A stretch of DNA of 64,000 nucleotides from Streptomyces violens (GTDB taxonomy: Bacteria > Actinomycetota > Actinomycetes > Streptomycetales > Streptomycetaceae), in assembly GCF_000717745.1 (NCBI RefSeq), contig NZ_JOBH01000004.1, forward strand, positions 186,001-250,000, written 5' to 3'. The translations under genes were made by a program, and so were the position numbers. Shown here piece by piece: positions 18,215 through 26,429 of this stretch (the stretch's first letter is position 1; every line of letters begins with the position of its first letter). The notes below the pieces were generated by a model. The model was not told the origin of the DNA. It ran no database searches and saw nothing but the letters and a program-made list of their open reading frames with translations.

Positions 18215-18955
18215 ATGGCATCATCCGGCGCGGATGAGCGCGCTGAGTTCAGTGCTTCGTCGCAAGCTGAGTTCAGCGCTTCGTCGCAAGAGGTGCGCGA
18301 GCGCATCCGCGAGCTGATGGAGCGTACTTTCCTGCAGCGCGAGGCGGCTCGGCGGATGCGCGAGGATGCCCGCCGCATGCTGGCAGAGGACGAGGACGGT
18401 CAGGCGCTGGACACGTTCCGGTTCTTGCAGCAACGCATCGCTTCCGTCGGTCTGGAGGCCCTCGAACTCGACGGTGACCCCGCCGATTCCCCGGGCACCA
18501 CTGCCGGCGGGGCGGCAATGCCGAATGAGGGTTACGAGAAGTACCTCGAAGCTCTCCGCGACGGTGCTTCTCCCCAGGACCGCGGAACGCCGATCACCTA
18601 CGCGCTGGTGAATCCGGACGGTTCCCTGGAGTTTCGCACCGAGACCGCCCGGGCGATGCGCGACAAGGTCGGCTCGGCGGGCAGTGGCACGGTCGACCGG
18701 GTCGGGCTGCCGGATCCGCCCACGGTGCACGCCTATGTCGCCGAGTTGCCGCCGGCCACGGCAGAGCTCGCCAACCCGGTAGCGAACGAGATGCTCAGCC
18801 TGCTCGGCAGCTGCGCAGGACCGTTCTTCGGACCGATCTCGTTCTTCGGCGTCCACCCCGACCAGCCCGGCCCCGGCAGTCTGGACGACGCACACCAGGA
18901 CCTGCTGCGAGCCGCCCACCAGGTGGCCCAAGCACGGAGCAGCGACCTTCAATGA
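18215..18955 (+). CDS. Unknown protein with duplicated N-terminal octapeptide and helical region
   Basis: 246 residues from ATG 18215, preceded by GGAAGGGG. The octapeptide AEFSASSQ occurs twice, coded by two adjacent near-identical 24-bp copies. A strongly charged helix follows (RERIRELMERTFLQREAARRMREDARRM), probably coiled coil. The C-terminal half is a separate globular-looking domain. No known family. Neighbouring genes give no functional clue. Confidence 0.75.
   Translation: MASSGADERAEFSASSQAEFSASSQEVRERIRELMERTFLQREAARRMREDARRMLAEDEDGQALDTFRFLQQRIASVGLEALELDGDPADSPGTTAGGAAMPNEGYEKYLEALRDGASPQDRGTPITYALVNPDGSLEFRTETARAMRDKVGSAGSGTVDRVGLPDPPTVHAYVAELPPATAELANPVANEMLSLLGSCAGPFFGPISFFGVHPDQPGPGSLDDAHQDLLRAAHQVAQARSSDLQ
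18242..18289 (+). repeat. Two tandem 24-bp units within the 18215 gene
   Basis: GCTGAGTTCAGTGCTTCGTC... at 18242-18265 is repeated at 18266-18289 with a single T/C difference. Each unit codes AEFSASSQ. A recent in-frame duplication. Confidence 0.9.
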
Positions 18956-19172
18956 CCCGGGCGCCGGCGGTCGGCCGGTGACGGTGAAGGCGTTGTAGGG
19001 GGCAGGTCGGCAGGTCCGCCCCCTAGGGGACGCCCCGTACATCTCCAAGATGATCGCCCAGCCCTTCGTACATCCCCCGGTGGACACCGATAACCGCAGG
19101 TGGAGGGACGAATGGCCGGTCTCGGGCCGCATAGCGTCATGGCGGATGACCGACATGACCAGGAGGCTCGCG

Positions 19173-20252
19173 ATGTACGGGAAGGCATTCGCTCCGGAGT
19201 ATCAGGGGGAGCTGGGGGCGGAGTTGAGTGTGAACTCCTCGTACGAGGAGGTGCTCGTCGCGGCGCGGAGAGTGCGGGGCGCGGCCGGGACACCGGGGGA
19301 CGCCGCGCGGGCCGCGCTCGCGGAGGCGGAGGCCGGGCGGCGGCTCGGGCGGGTGGCGGAGGCGGGGGACGCCTGGCGGGCCAGTTACCGCAGCGCGCGG
19401 GCCGCGCAGGACGCCGGTGGGATGGCATGGGCGTTGTGGAGCGGCGGTACTCTCGCCCGCCAGTGCGGGCGCCTCGCGCTCGCCCGTCGGCTGCTCGCGG
19501 CGGCCGTCGAGCTCGCCGATCATGGCGGCGACCGCCTCGCCCACGGGTACGCGCTGGCCGGGCTCGCCGAGACCGGGCGGATACAGGGCGACTACGAGGC
19601 CGTCGCCGAGCTGCACGAAGAGCTGTTGGCACAGGCCAGGGCGCACGGCGAGGCCCGGCACATGGTGTGGGCGATGTCGGGGATCGCGCAGATGCACCGC
19701 AACAAGGGGGAGTACGAGAAGGCGTTGGAGCTGTTCGAGGAGTCGGCGCGGGTCGCCGAGGGGGCCGACGACGTGCGGGGGCTCGCGTGGTCGTTGCGGG
19801 GCGTCGCCGATGTGCGGTCCGTACTGGGGGAGACCGAGGAGGCGTTGCGGCTGCTCAGCAAGGGGGAGGCGTTGTGCCGGGGACTCGATCTGGCCGGGGC
19901 GCTGGCGTACAACCGCAAGATGCGCGGGAACGTGTTGTACCGGGCCGGGCGGTACGAGGAGGCCGGTGCGGTCTACCGCGGCGCGCTGGAGGAGTTCCGG
20001 GCCATGTCCGAGCCGCGCGGCAGCGCGCTCGCACGGCTGGGGCTGGTGAAGTCCCGGGCGCACCTGGGATGGCCGTACGACGAGGTGGTTGCCGAGCTGG
20101 ACGACGTCGAGCGCGAGGTCACCCGGATCGGGCTGCGGCACGCCCGCGACATGGTCAGGGCCTTTCGCGCAGAGCTGTCGGCGGGAAGAACTGCCGTACC
20201 GGCTCCCGGTGCCACCACGCGCCGGTCTCCCGCAGTTCCCGCCAGGTCGTGA
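19173..20252 (+). CDS. Tetratricopeptide-repeat protein
   Basis: 359 residues from ATG 19173, which has AGGAGG six bases upstream. Upstream in-frame ATGs at 19146 and 19155 lack this. Between about residues 60 and 310 lie at least six TPR-like helix pairs (for example MHRNKGEYEKALELFEESAR and VLGETEEALRLLSKGEALC). No DNA-binding or enzymatic domain is visible, so it is probably a scaffold or sensor. Its last 98 bases overlap the end of the convergent lipase-maturation-factor gene. The final 25 residues are low-complexity and coded in that overlap. Confidence 0.82.
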   Translation: MYGKAFAPEYQGELGAELSVNSSYEEVLVAARRVRGAAGTPGDAARAALAEAEAGRRLGRVAEAGDAWRASYRSARAAQDAGGMAWALWSGGTLARQCGRLALARRLLAAAVELADHGGDRLAHGYALAGLAETGRIQGDYEAVAELHEELLAQARAHGEARHMVWAMSGIAQMHRNKGEYEKALELFEESARVAEGADDVRGLAWSLRGVADVRSVLGETEEALRLLSKGEALCRGLDLAGALAYNRKMRGNVLYRAGRYEEAGAVYRGALEEFRAMSEPRGSALARLGLVKSRAHLGWPYDEVVAELDDVEREVTRIGLRHARDMVRAFRAELSAGRTAVPAPGATTRRSPAVPARS

Positions 20253-21588
20253 AGCGGTAGCGGTAGAACAGCGCCCGTACGTGCCGGGGCGGCGCGTCGG
20301 GGAAGGGGTTGCGGCGCAGCAGGCGCAGCGTGTCGCGGTCGTTTTCGAGGAGGCGTTCCAGGAACGGGCCGAACCAGCGGCCCGCGTAGCCCGGCGACAG
20401 CGCCGCGAACCACATCAGCCAGTCGAGGCGGAGGTGGTACGGCGCGAAGGGGCGCGGCATGCGGCGTACGTCCCCCGGCTTGCCCTTGAAGTCGTACTCG
20501 CGCCACTCCGTGTCCTCGGTGATCACCTCGTCCGTCGTGCCCTCGATGACCACCTCGTGCCGGACGCGGGTGATGGAGCCGAACGCGCCGTACGCGTTGA
20601 CCAGGTGCAGCGGCTCGAAGGAGGTGTTCATCCGCTGCTGATGAGAGAGCAGGTTGAGCGCCGGGCGGTAGCTCAGGTACAGCACCCCCGCGGTCGCGGC
20701 GATGACCACGATTTCGTACCAGAGCGGGGGAGGGGCGAGGTCCGCCGGCGGGCCCACGAGGCCGCCGAGGCCGACCGCCGAGGCGTCCACGACGGACACC
20801 GCGATCACGATCGTCGCCCAGTTCAGCCAGGCGAAATTGCCCGAGAGCACCAGCCAGAGCTGGGTGGCGATCATTGCCAGCGCCGCCCAGGTGGCGATCG
20901 GCTGCGGGGTGAAGAGGAGGACGGGCGCGAGGAGCTGCGCCACGTGGTTCGCGGCCGTCTCGACGCGGTGCAGCGGCCGCGGCAGACGGTGGAAGAACCA
21001 GCTCAGCGGGCCCGGCATGGGCTGCGTCTCGTGGTGGTAGTACAGGCAGGTCAGGTCGCGCCAGCACGGGTCGCCGCGCATCTTGATCAGCCCCGCGCCG
21101 AACTCCAGCCGGAAGAGCAGCCAGCGCAGCAGCCACAGGACGAGGACGGGCGGCGCGGTGCGCGCGTTGCCCAGGAAGACCGCCAGCGCGCCCGTTTCGA
21201 GGAGCAGCGTCTCCCAGCCGAAGCCGTACCAGGTCTGCCCGACGTTGACGATCGAGAGGTACATCGCCCACAGCACGGCCCACCACACCATCGACGCCCA
21301 CAGCGGCACGGCGTCGGCGGCACCCGCCAGCACGGCCGCCGCCAGCAGCGCCCCCGCCCACGCCCAGCACGCGAAGAAGCGGTCCGAGAAGCGCCAGTGG
21401 AAGACCGAGGGCGCCACCCGGAACGGCACGCGGCGCACGAAGTCCGGCACCGGGGTCATGCCGCGCTCCCCGATCAGCGCCCTGAACTGCAGCGCAGCCG
21501 ATACGAACGCGATGATGTACAGCGCGGCCAGGGCCCGCTGGAAGACCAGCCGGCCCAGCCAGTACTCGGGCGCCGAGAACCACTCCAC
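20155..21588 (-). CDS. Lipase maturation factor (LMF1-like) membrane protein
   Basis: 477 residues from GTG 21588. Several transmembrane segments in the N-terminal 300 residues carry the LMF signature around WYGFGWETLLLETGALAVFLG, LEFGAGLIKMRGDPCWRDLTCLYYHHETQPMP and NHVAQLLAPVLLF. The soluble C-terminal part contains YDFKGKPGDVRRMP and YHLRLDWLMWFAAL. In animals LMF1 folds lipases in the ER; the bacterial role is unproven but presumed to be export-linked. It ends inside the TPR gene on the opposite strand. Confidence 0.9.
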   Translation of the reverse strand: MEWFSAPEYWLGRLVFQRALAALYIIAFVSAALQFRALIGERGMTPVPDFVRRVPFRVAPSVFHWRFSDRFFACWAWAGALLAAAVLAGAADAVPLWASMVWWAVLWAMYLSIVNVGQTWYGFGWETLLLETGALAVFLGNARTAPPVLVLWLLRWLLFRLEFGAGLIKMRGDPCWRDLTCLYYHHETQPMPGPLSWFFHRLPRPLHRVETAANHVAQLLAPVLLFTPQPIATWAALAMIATQLWLVLSGNFAWLNWATIVIAVSVVDASAVGLGGLVGPPADLAPPPLWYEIVVIAATAGVLYLSYRPALNLLSHQQRMNTSFEPLHLVNAYGAFGSITRVRHEVVIEGTTDEVITEDTEWREYDFKGKPGDVRRMPRPFAPYHLRLDWLMWFAALSPGYAGRWFGPFLERLLENDRDTLRLLRRNPFPDAPPRHVRALFYRYRFTTWRELRETGAWWHREPVRQFFPPTALRERP

Positions 21589-21674
21589 ATGCCTATCCGT
21601 AGCATCGTGGCCGGTGCCGGGGTGGCTGAAACGGGCCGTACGGGGGCACTTTCTCCGGCCTGTAACCCTATCGA

Positions 21675-21686
21675 CGGTAATTACCG
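21675..21686. promoter_or_regulatory. Perfect 12-bp palindrome CGGTAATTACCG
   Basis: Lies between the LMF gene and the 57-residue ORF in a 269-base divergent region that is otherwise without features. The position and AT centre suit a regulator site; no binding protein can be named. Confidence 0.4.
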
Positions 21687-21857
21687 CGCAGCGGGGAACT
21701 CATGTCGTTAGGCTGAGGGGCGACGGACGACCTGTCTGGGAGATGCCGACATCCTCGGCCCGTCGCGGGATGCGCCACGAACCATGGCCGAACTCCCGGT
21801 TATGACATACGGCGCCACCGCGTCAAGTACCTCATCCCTTTGGCTAAGGAGTGCGTG

Positions 21858-22031
21858 GTGGCACCGGAACAGACGATCAGCAAGCAGCCCCGACCGAAGC
21901 AGGCAGAGCGCCAGGGGCGCATCCGGGAGGTGCGCAACCTCGAGGTCTGGAGCCGCTGCGCCCCGGTCCACCTGGCGGGCTGCGACGACGAATCGACGGC
22001 TGAGCAGCACATCTTCCGCGGCATCGACTGA
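21858..22031 (+). CDS. Orphan 57-residue peptide
   Basis: GTG 21858 has AAGGAG six bases upstream and a strong hairpin follows the stop (22072-22094), so this looks like a real transcription unit. The N-terminal half is basic and Gln-rich (PEQTISKQPRPKQAERQGRI); the C-terminal half is acidic with two Cys (SRCAPVHLAGCDDE). No signal peptide or membrane segment. No modification enzyme is adjacent, so a RiPP role is unsupported. Could be a small regulatory protein. Confidence 0.6.
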   Translation: MAPEQTISKQPRPKQAERQGRIREVRNLEVWSRCAPVHLAGCDDESTAEQHIFRGID

Positions 22032-22071
22032 CGCGTACAGCTGCTGCCGCGTACGGCTGCTGACGCGTACG

Positions 22072-22094
22072 GCCGGCCGGGTGACCCGGCCGGC
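22072..22094. terminator. Strong bidirectional hairpin
   Basis: GCCGGCCGGG (22072-22081) and CCCGGCCGGC (22085-22094) form a perfect 10-bp stem with a 3-base loop. It lies between the small ORF (+) and the TIGR03086 gene (-) that converges on it. Confidence 0.75.
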
Positions 22095-22112
22095 ACCCCT
22101 TCCGGCCGCCGC

Positions 22113-22688
22113 CTACGGACGGCGGCCGAGCAGGCAGAGCAGCCGGGTCTGGTCGTCGGCGCCCGGCGGCGGCTCGACCGGCGGGGCGAAGAGCCCCGAT
22201 TCGCTCAGCTCCTTCGCGTACGGCTCGACCTCCCGCAGTGCCGCGGTCACCAGCTCCTTCGGCAGCTCCTCGGACGCGCCGACCGCCCGTGACAGATCCC
22301 AGGCGTGCACGACCGCGTCCATCGTCATCTGACTGCAGTACGCGGCCGCGCCGGTCAGCCCGTACGACAGATGGACCTGCCGGTCCAGCGCGCCCGGCTC
22401 GGTGAACGCCGCGACCGCGGCCACCGCGGCGCGGTCCCAGGTCGCGACCGGGTCCTCGCCCAGCACGTCGCCGCCGAAGTCCTCGCCGACGTCCTCGATG
22501 GTGGCACCGTCCCGCACCAGCCGTGGCACCCACAGCTGCTCGGCGGTGAGGTGGTTCACCAGGTCGCGCACCGTCCAGTTCGTACACGGTGTCGCGGCGT
22601 CCCATTGGTCGTCGCCCACGGCGTGGACGCGGTCCCCGAAGAGATCGATGGCCTCGCCGTGCCGGCGCAGAATGTCGTTGGGCTTCAT
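22113..22688 (-). CDS. TIGR03086 / maleylpyruvate-isomerase-like DinB-fold protein
   Basis: 191 residues. It has the TIGR03086 hallmarks: TPCTNWTVRDLVNHLT near residue 35 (metal-binding His), a second His in MDAVVHAWDLSRA, and RLLCLLGR at the end. The fold is a four-helix bundle that binds a divalent metal. Members may be mycothiol-dependent enzymes; the substrate here is unknown. Divergent from the acyl-CoA ligase gene across 151 bases. Confidence 0.9.
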   Translation of the reverse strand: MKPNDILRRHGEAIDLFGDRVHAVGDDQWDAATPCTNWTVRDLVNHLTAEQLWVPRLVRDGATIEDVGEDFGGDVLGEDPVATWDRAAVAAVAAFTEPGALDRQVHLSYGLTGAAAYCSQMTMDAVVHAWDLSRAVGASEELPKELVTAALREVEPYAKELSESGLFAPPVEPPPGADDQTRLLCLLGRRP

Positions 22689-22839
22689 GCCTCCTCAGCA
22701 TAGGAGCGGGCCCCCGCGACGGCCCCCCGACGCGCGCCCGTCCTGCTTTCGTTCGCCTCGCTGACGTGCCGTCAGCACTCTGGTCAACCTCCCGTGCGGT
22801 TGGTTGGATGTGCGCGAGCCGAAAATCATTGGAGGCTGC

Positions 22840-24390
22840 ATGGATCTCGCGTCTGCACCCGCCGCCATCCGCTCCGCCGGCCACGAACGCCTCTACCCCA
22901 CCTTCCACGACCGCACCGCCCGCATCGCGACCGGGCTGCGCGCCCTCGGTATCGCGTCGGGTGACCGGATCGCGGTCGTGATGCGCAATGAACCGGCCTA
23001 TTTGGAGGTCACCACGGCCGCCGCCCAGGCGGGCATCTCGGCGGTCCCCGTCAACTGGCACTTCCGCCACGACGATCTGCGCCATGTCCTCACCGACAGC
23101 GGCAGCCGCGCCGCCTTCGTCCACACCGACATGCTGCCCGCCGTCACCGCCCACCTCCCCGCCGGCGTACACGTCATCGAGGCGCCCGTGCCCGAAGGGG
23201 TCGCCGCGGCCTGCGGTTTCACGGCGCCACCGGTCAGCGGCGCGCATCCGGTACTGGACGACTGGCTGGCCGGCTTCGCGCCGCTGGCCGACCCGGCCCC
23301 CGACCGCCCCTCGACCGTGATCTACAGCTCCGGTACGACGGGCCGCCCCAAGGGGGTGCTGCGCGACCCCGTACGCGCCGCCGACCTGCCCGACGCCGTG
23401 GCGAACTTCCTCTCCTACTTCGCCGTGCGCCCCGGCGGCCGCACCATGATCCCGGCGCCGCTCTACCACGCGTCGCCCAGCCAGCACGCCGTCCTCGCGG
23501 TCGCCTGCGGCCTGGACATCACCCTCATGCCGCGCTTCGACGCGGAGGAGTTCCTGCGGCTGATCGAGGCGCACCGAGTCGAGCAGGTGCAGGTCGTCCC
23601 GACCATGCTGGTCCGCCTCCTCCGCCTCCCCAAAGAGGTCCGCGAGCGGTACGACCTCTCCTCCCTCACCTCGGTCGTGCACGCGGCCGCGCCCTGCCCG
23701 CCGCACGTGAAGCACGCGATGATCGACTGGCTCGGGCCGATCCTGCGCGAGTACTACGGCGGCAGCGAGACCGGGGCCGTGACCTGGTGCGACAGCGAAC
23801 AGTGGCTGGCCCACCCGGGCACGGTGGGGCGCGCCGAGGGCACCTGTGGGGTGGCGGTGCTCGGCCCCGACGGCCGGGTGCTGCCGCCCGGCGAGACCGG
23901 CACGGTCTACCTCAGACCGGCCGACACCTGGCCGCGCTTCACCTACCTCGGCGACCCCGCCAAGCGCGCCGCGATGGAGTCGGCGGCGCTCCCCGGCTAT
24001 GTCACCATCGGCGACGTCGGCCACCTCGACGAGGACGGCTACCTCTATCTCAGCGACCGGCTGAACGACATGGTGATCTCCGGCGGCGTCAACATCTACC
24101 CGGCCGAGATCGAGGGGTGCCTGTTGGCGCTGGACGGCGTGCGGGACGCCGCGGTGTTCGGCATCCCGGACGCCGAGTACGGCGAGACGCTGGCCGCGCA
24201 CATACAGGCCGACCCCGCCGCCGGCCTCACCGCCGAGGCCGTCCGCGCTCATGTCGCGGCCCGGCTGGCCAAGTACAAGGTCCCCGGGACCGTCGTCTTC
24301 GAGGAGACGCTGCCCCGCGACCCGTCCGGAAAGCTCTTCAAACGCCGGCTGCGCGAGCCGTACTGGGAAGGGCACGGCTCGAAGATCTAG
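22840..24390 (+). CDS. AMP-forming acyl-CoA synthetase
   Basis: 516 residues from ATG 22840, with GGAGG just upstream. ANL-superfamily motifs: the P-loop IYSSGTTGRPKGV, YYGGSETG (A5), the hinge around LSDRLNDMVISGGVNIYP (A8) and the C-terminal catalytic Lys in LPRDPSGKLFKRRL (A10). It activates a carboxylic acid to the acyl-AMP and then the CoA thioester. The chain-length pocket cannot be read by eye; it resembles FadD-like ligases for fatty or aromatic acids. It appears monocistronic. Confidence 0.93.
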   Translation: MDLASAPAAIRSAGHERLYPTFHDRTARIATGLRALGIASGDRIAVVMRNEPAYLEVTTAAAQAGISAVPVNWHFRHDDLRHVLTDSGSRAAFVHTDMLPAVTAHLPAGVHVIEAPVPEGVAAACGFTAPPVSGAHPVLDDWLAGFAPLADPAPDRPSTVIYSSGTTGRPKGVLRDPVRAADLPDAVANFLSYFAVRPGGRTMIPAPLYHASPSQHAVLAVACGLDITLMPRFDAEEFLRLIEAHRVEQVQVVPTMLVRLLRLPKEVRERYDLSSLTSVVHAAAPCPPHVKHAMIDWLGPILREYYGGSETGAVTWCDSEQWLAHPGTVGRAEGTCGVAVLGPDGRVLPPGETGTVYLRPADTWPRFTYLGDPAKRAAMESAALPGYVTIGDVGHLDEDGYLYLSDRLNDMVISGGVNIYPAEIEGCLLALDGVRDAAVFGIPDAEYGETLAAHIQADPAAGLTAEAVRAHVAARLAKYKVPGTVVFEETLPRDPSGKLFKRRLREPYWEGHGSKI

Positions 24391-24521
24391 AAGCAAGTCC
24401 CCTTCCGTCGGCGGGAGTTGGCGTGCCATTCTGTGCGCCGCATGGGTGAACTCCGTTCACGTGCATGACTCGTGCGGCTCGCGTGACCTACGTGGCTTCC
24501 GTCGGCGGAAAGGGCGTACGC

Positions 24522-25706
24522 ATGAGAGACCTGGGGCACCTCGGAGAACCTGTGGGCCGGCGGCGCGTCCTCGCCGCCGGCGCCGCGCTCGCCGCCGGAC
24601 CGGCCCTCCCCGCCACCGCCCGCGCGGCGGCGGCCCGCACGCCGTCCGGGGCGCTCCCCTCCAGGGCGGAGATCACCGCCGTACTGCGCCGGGTCGCCGA
24701 CCACTGGATCGGCGCGCACGCCGACCCCGGCGACAACAAGTGGGCCCGCGCCACCTTCTTCAGCGGCCTGATGGCCCTGTACCGGCTCACCCGCGACGCC
24801 CGCTACCTCCGCTACGCGCGCGGCTGGGCCGAAGGCCACGACTACGCGCTGAACAGCGGTGTCACCACCCGCCACGCCGACGACCACTGCGCCGGGCAGA
24901 CCTATCTCGACCTGTACGAACTGGAGCCCGAGCAGGGGAAGATCGCGGCCATCGAGGAATCGCTCCACCGGATGGTCTTCACCGACCGGCCGGAGAAGAA
25001 CGACGACTGGTGGTGGGACGACGCGCTGCACATGGCGATGCCGCCGTTCGCCCGAATAGGCCGGCTGCGCGCCGAACCCGCCTACTGGGACAAGCTGTAC
25101 GCGCTCTACACGCACACCAAGTCGGCCGAGGGCGGGCCCGGCCTGTACGACCCGGAGTCCGGCCTCTGGTACCGCGACAAGCGTTTCCTGCCCGGCGGGA
25201 TCCTCTCGCCGGACGGCAAGCCGGTCGTGTGGTCGCGCGGCAACGGCTGGGTGGCCGGCGGCCACGTCAAGACGCTCAAGACGCTGCCGGCGGGCGCCCG
25301 GCACGTACCCGAGTACCGCGCCACCCTGGTAGGGGAACTGGCCGCGCTCCGCGCCGTCCAGCGCGCCGACGGGTTCTGGAATGTGAACCTCGCCGACCCC
25401 GCGCACCTCCCCGGCCCGGAGACCAGCGGTACGTCCTTCTTCCTGTACGCCACCGCCTACGCCCTCCGCGCCCGCCTCGTCCCGCGCACGCAGTACTTCC
25501 CGGTCGTGACGCGCGCCTGGCACGGCCTGACCACGACGGCCGTGCACCCCGACGGCTTCCTCGGCTACGTCCAGGGCGTCGGCGACCGCCCCGAGTCGAG
25601 CCAGCCCGTCGGATACGACACCACGGCCGACTTCGGCGTGGGCGCCTTCCTGCACGCGGGCTGCGAACTGGCGGAACTGGCCGTCTCCCGGACCGGTCCC
25701 GCTTGA
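24522..25706 (+). CDS. Exported glycoside hydrolase family 105/88 (unsaturated uronyl hydrolase)
   Basis: 394 residues from ATG 24522 (AAAGGGCG upstream). A Tat-like signal GRRRVLAAGAALAAGPALPA precedes an (alpha/alpha)6 barrel. NKWARATFFSGLMALYRLT, HADDHCAGQTYLDLY, DDWWWDDALHMAMPPFARIG and WSRGNGWVAGG match GH105/GH88 enzymes, including the catalytic Asp region. These hydrolases remove unsaturated uronic acids left by pectin or rhamnogalacturonan lyases. No lyase or transporter is adjacent. The following MerR-type promoter begins over its stop codon. Confidence 0.9.
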   Translation: MRDLGHLGEPVGRRRVLAAGAALAAGPALPATARAAAARTPSGALPSRAEITAVLRRVADHWIGAHADPGDNKWARATFFSGLMALYRLTRDARYLRYARGWAEGHDYALNSGVTTRHADDHCAGQTYLDLYELEPEQGKIAAIEESLHRMVFTDRPEKNDDWWWDDALHMAMPPFARIGRLRAEPAYWDKLYALYTHTKSAEGGPGLYDPESGLWYRDKRFLPGGILSPDGKPVVWSRGNGWVAGGHVKTLKTLPAGARHVPEYRATLVGELAALRAVQRADGFWNVNLADPAHLPGPETSGTSFFLYATAYALRARLVPRTQYFPVVTRAWHGLTTTAVHPDGFLGYVQGVGDRPESSQPVGYDTTADFGVGAFLHAGCELAELAVSRTGPA

Positions 25707-25733
25707 CCTTGACACAGTGACAAGGTCTTCACT
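25703..25733 (+). promoter_or_regulatory. MerR-type promoter and operator (19-bp spacer)
   Basis: A -35-like TTGACC at 25703-25708 is followed, after exactly 19 bases, by a -10-like TTCACT at 25728-25733. The spacer region is spanned by the dyad GACCTTG (25705-25711) / CAAGGTC (25721-25727), whose inner arms extend the match. The long spacer with a dyad between -35 and -10 is the hallmark of MerR-activated promoters. A MerR-family gene is second in the operon it drives, so autoregulation is likely. Confidence 0.7.
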
Positions 25734-25754
25734 GTTGCCGAGGAGGTGGTCCTC

Positions 25755-26426
25755 ATGATCACGCCGAGAGAGGACACGAACGCGATGCGAGCTCTCCAGG
25801 GGCTGGAGGACGACAGCTCGTCGGTTCGGCTGCAGTCGGCGCTGGCGGTCGGCACGGCCCCGGACCCGGGATTCATCGGCAAGCTCATCGAGCGCTGCGC
25901 GATCGAACCCGAGTTCTACGTGCGCGAAATGCTGACGTGGGCACTGACCCGCCACGCGGCATCGATGACGGTCCCGGTGCTCGTCGACGAAGTCCGCTCG
26001 GGGCGTGCGCAGGCACGGAGCCAGGCGTTGCACACGCTGTCCAAGATCGGGGACCGGCGAGCGTGGCCGGCGATCACACCGGCGTTGCTGTCCGACGCCG
26101 ACGACGAGGTGGCCCGGAGCGCCTGGCGGGCAGCGGTCGTGCTCGTGCCCGAAGGCGAGGAGCACGAGTTGGCCGTAGCGCTGGCGGCACAGCTCGGGCG
26201 CGGCGAACGCGAGACGCAGCTGAGCCTCAGCCGGGCGCTGATCGCGCTCGGTGAGGTGATGCTGCCGACGCTGGGCGCCGCGACGACGGATCCCGACCCT
26301 CGCGTACGCGCGCACGCGGTCGCCACGGAGCGGCTGTGGCGCGATCCGGACGCCGGCTTCGAGTTCGCGATCGAGGAGGCGAAACGCGTCGTAGCCCTCG
26401 GCGGGGCCGGCCAGGAGGGGCGGTAA
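25755..26426 (+). CDS. HEAT-repeat protein, partner of MerR-HEAT regulator
   Basis: 223 residues from ATG 25755, eight bases after AGGAGG. It consists of repeating helix pairs (LQSALAVGTAPDPGFIGKLI, EMLTWALTRHAASMTVPVLV, ALHTLSKIGDRRAWPAITPALL) typical of HEAT/PBS-lyase repeats, with no catalytic motif. The next gene begins three bases after its stop and carries the same kind of repeats fused to a MerR DNA-binding domain. The two may bind each other or the same ligand. Function unknown. Confidence 0.85.
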   Translation: MITPREDTNAMRALQGLEDDSSSVRLQSALAVGTAPDPGFIGKLIERCAIEPEFYVREMLTWALTRHAASMTVPVLVDEVRSGRAQARSQALHTLSKIGDRRAWPAITPALLSDADDEVARSAWRAAVVLVPEGEEHELAVALAAQLGRGERETQLSLSRALIALGEVMLPTLGAATTDPDPRVRAHAVATERLWRDPDAGFEFAIEEAKRVVALGGAGQEGR

Positions 26427-26429
26427 GCA

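Noticed and set aside
21858..22031. RiPP precursor peptide
   Set aside because: No modifying enzyme, transporter or protease gene in the neighbourhood and no recognisable leader motif.
24402..24508. Direct repeat CTTCCGTCGGCGG at 24402-24414 and 24496-24508
   Set aside because: Only 13 GC-rich bases, flanking no recognisable element; probably chance.
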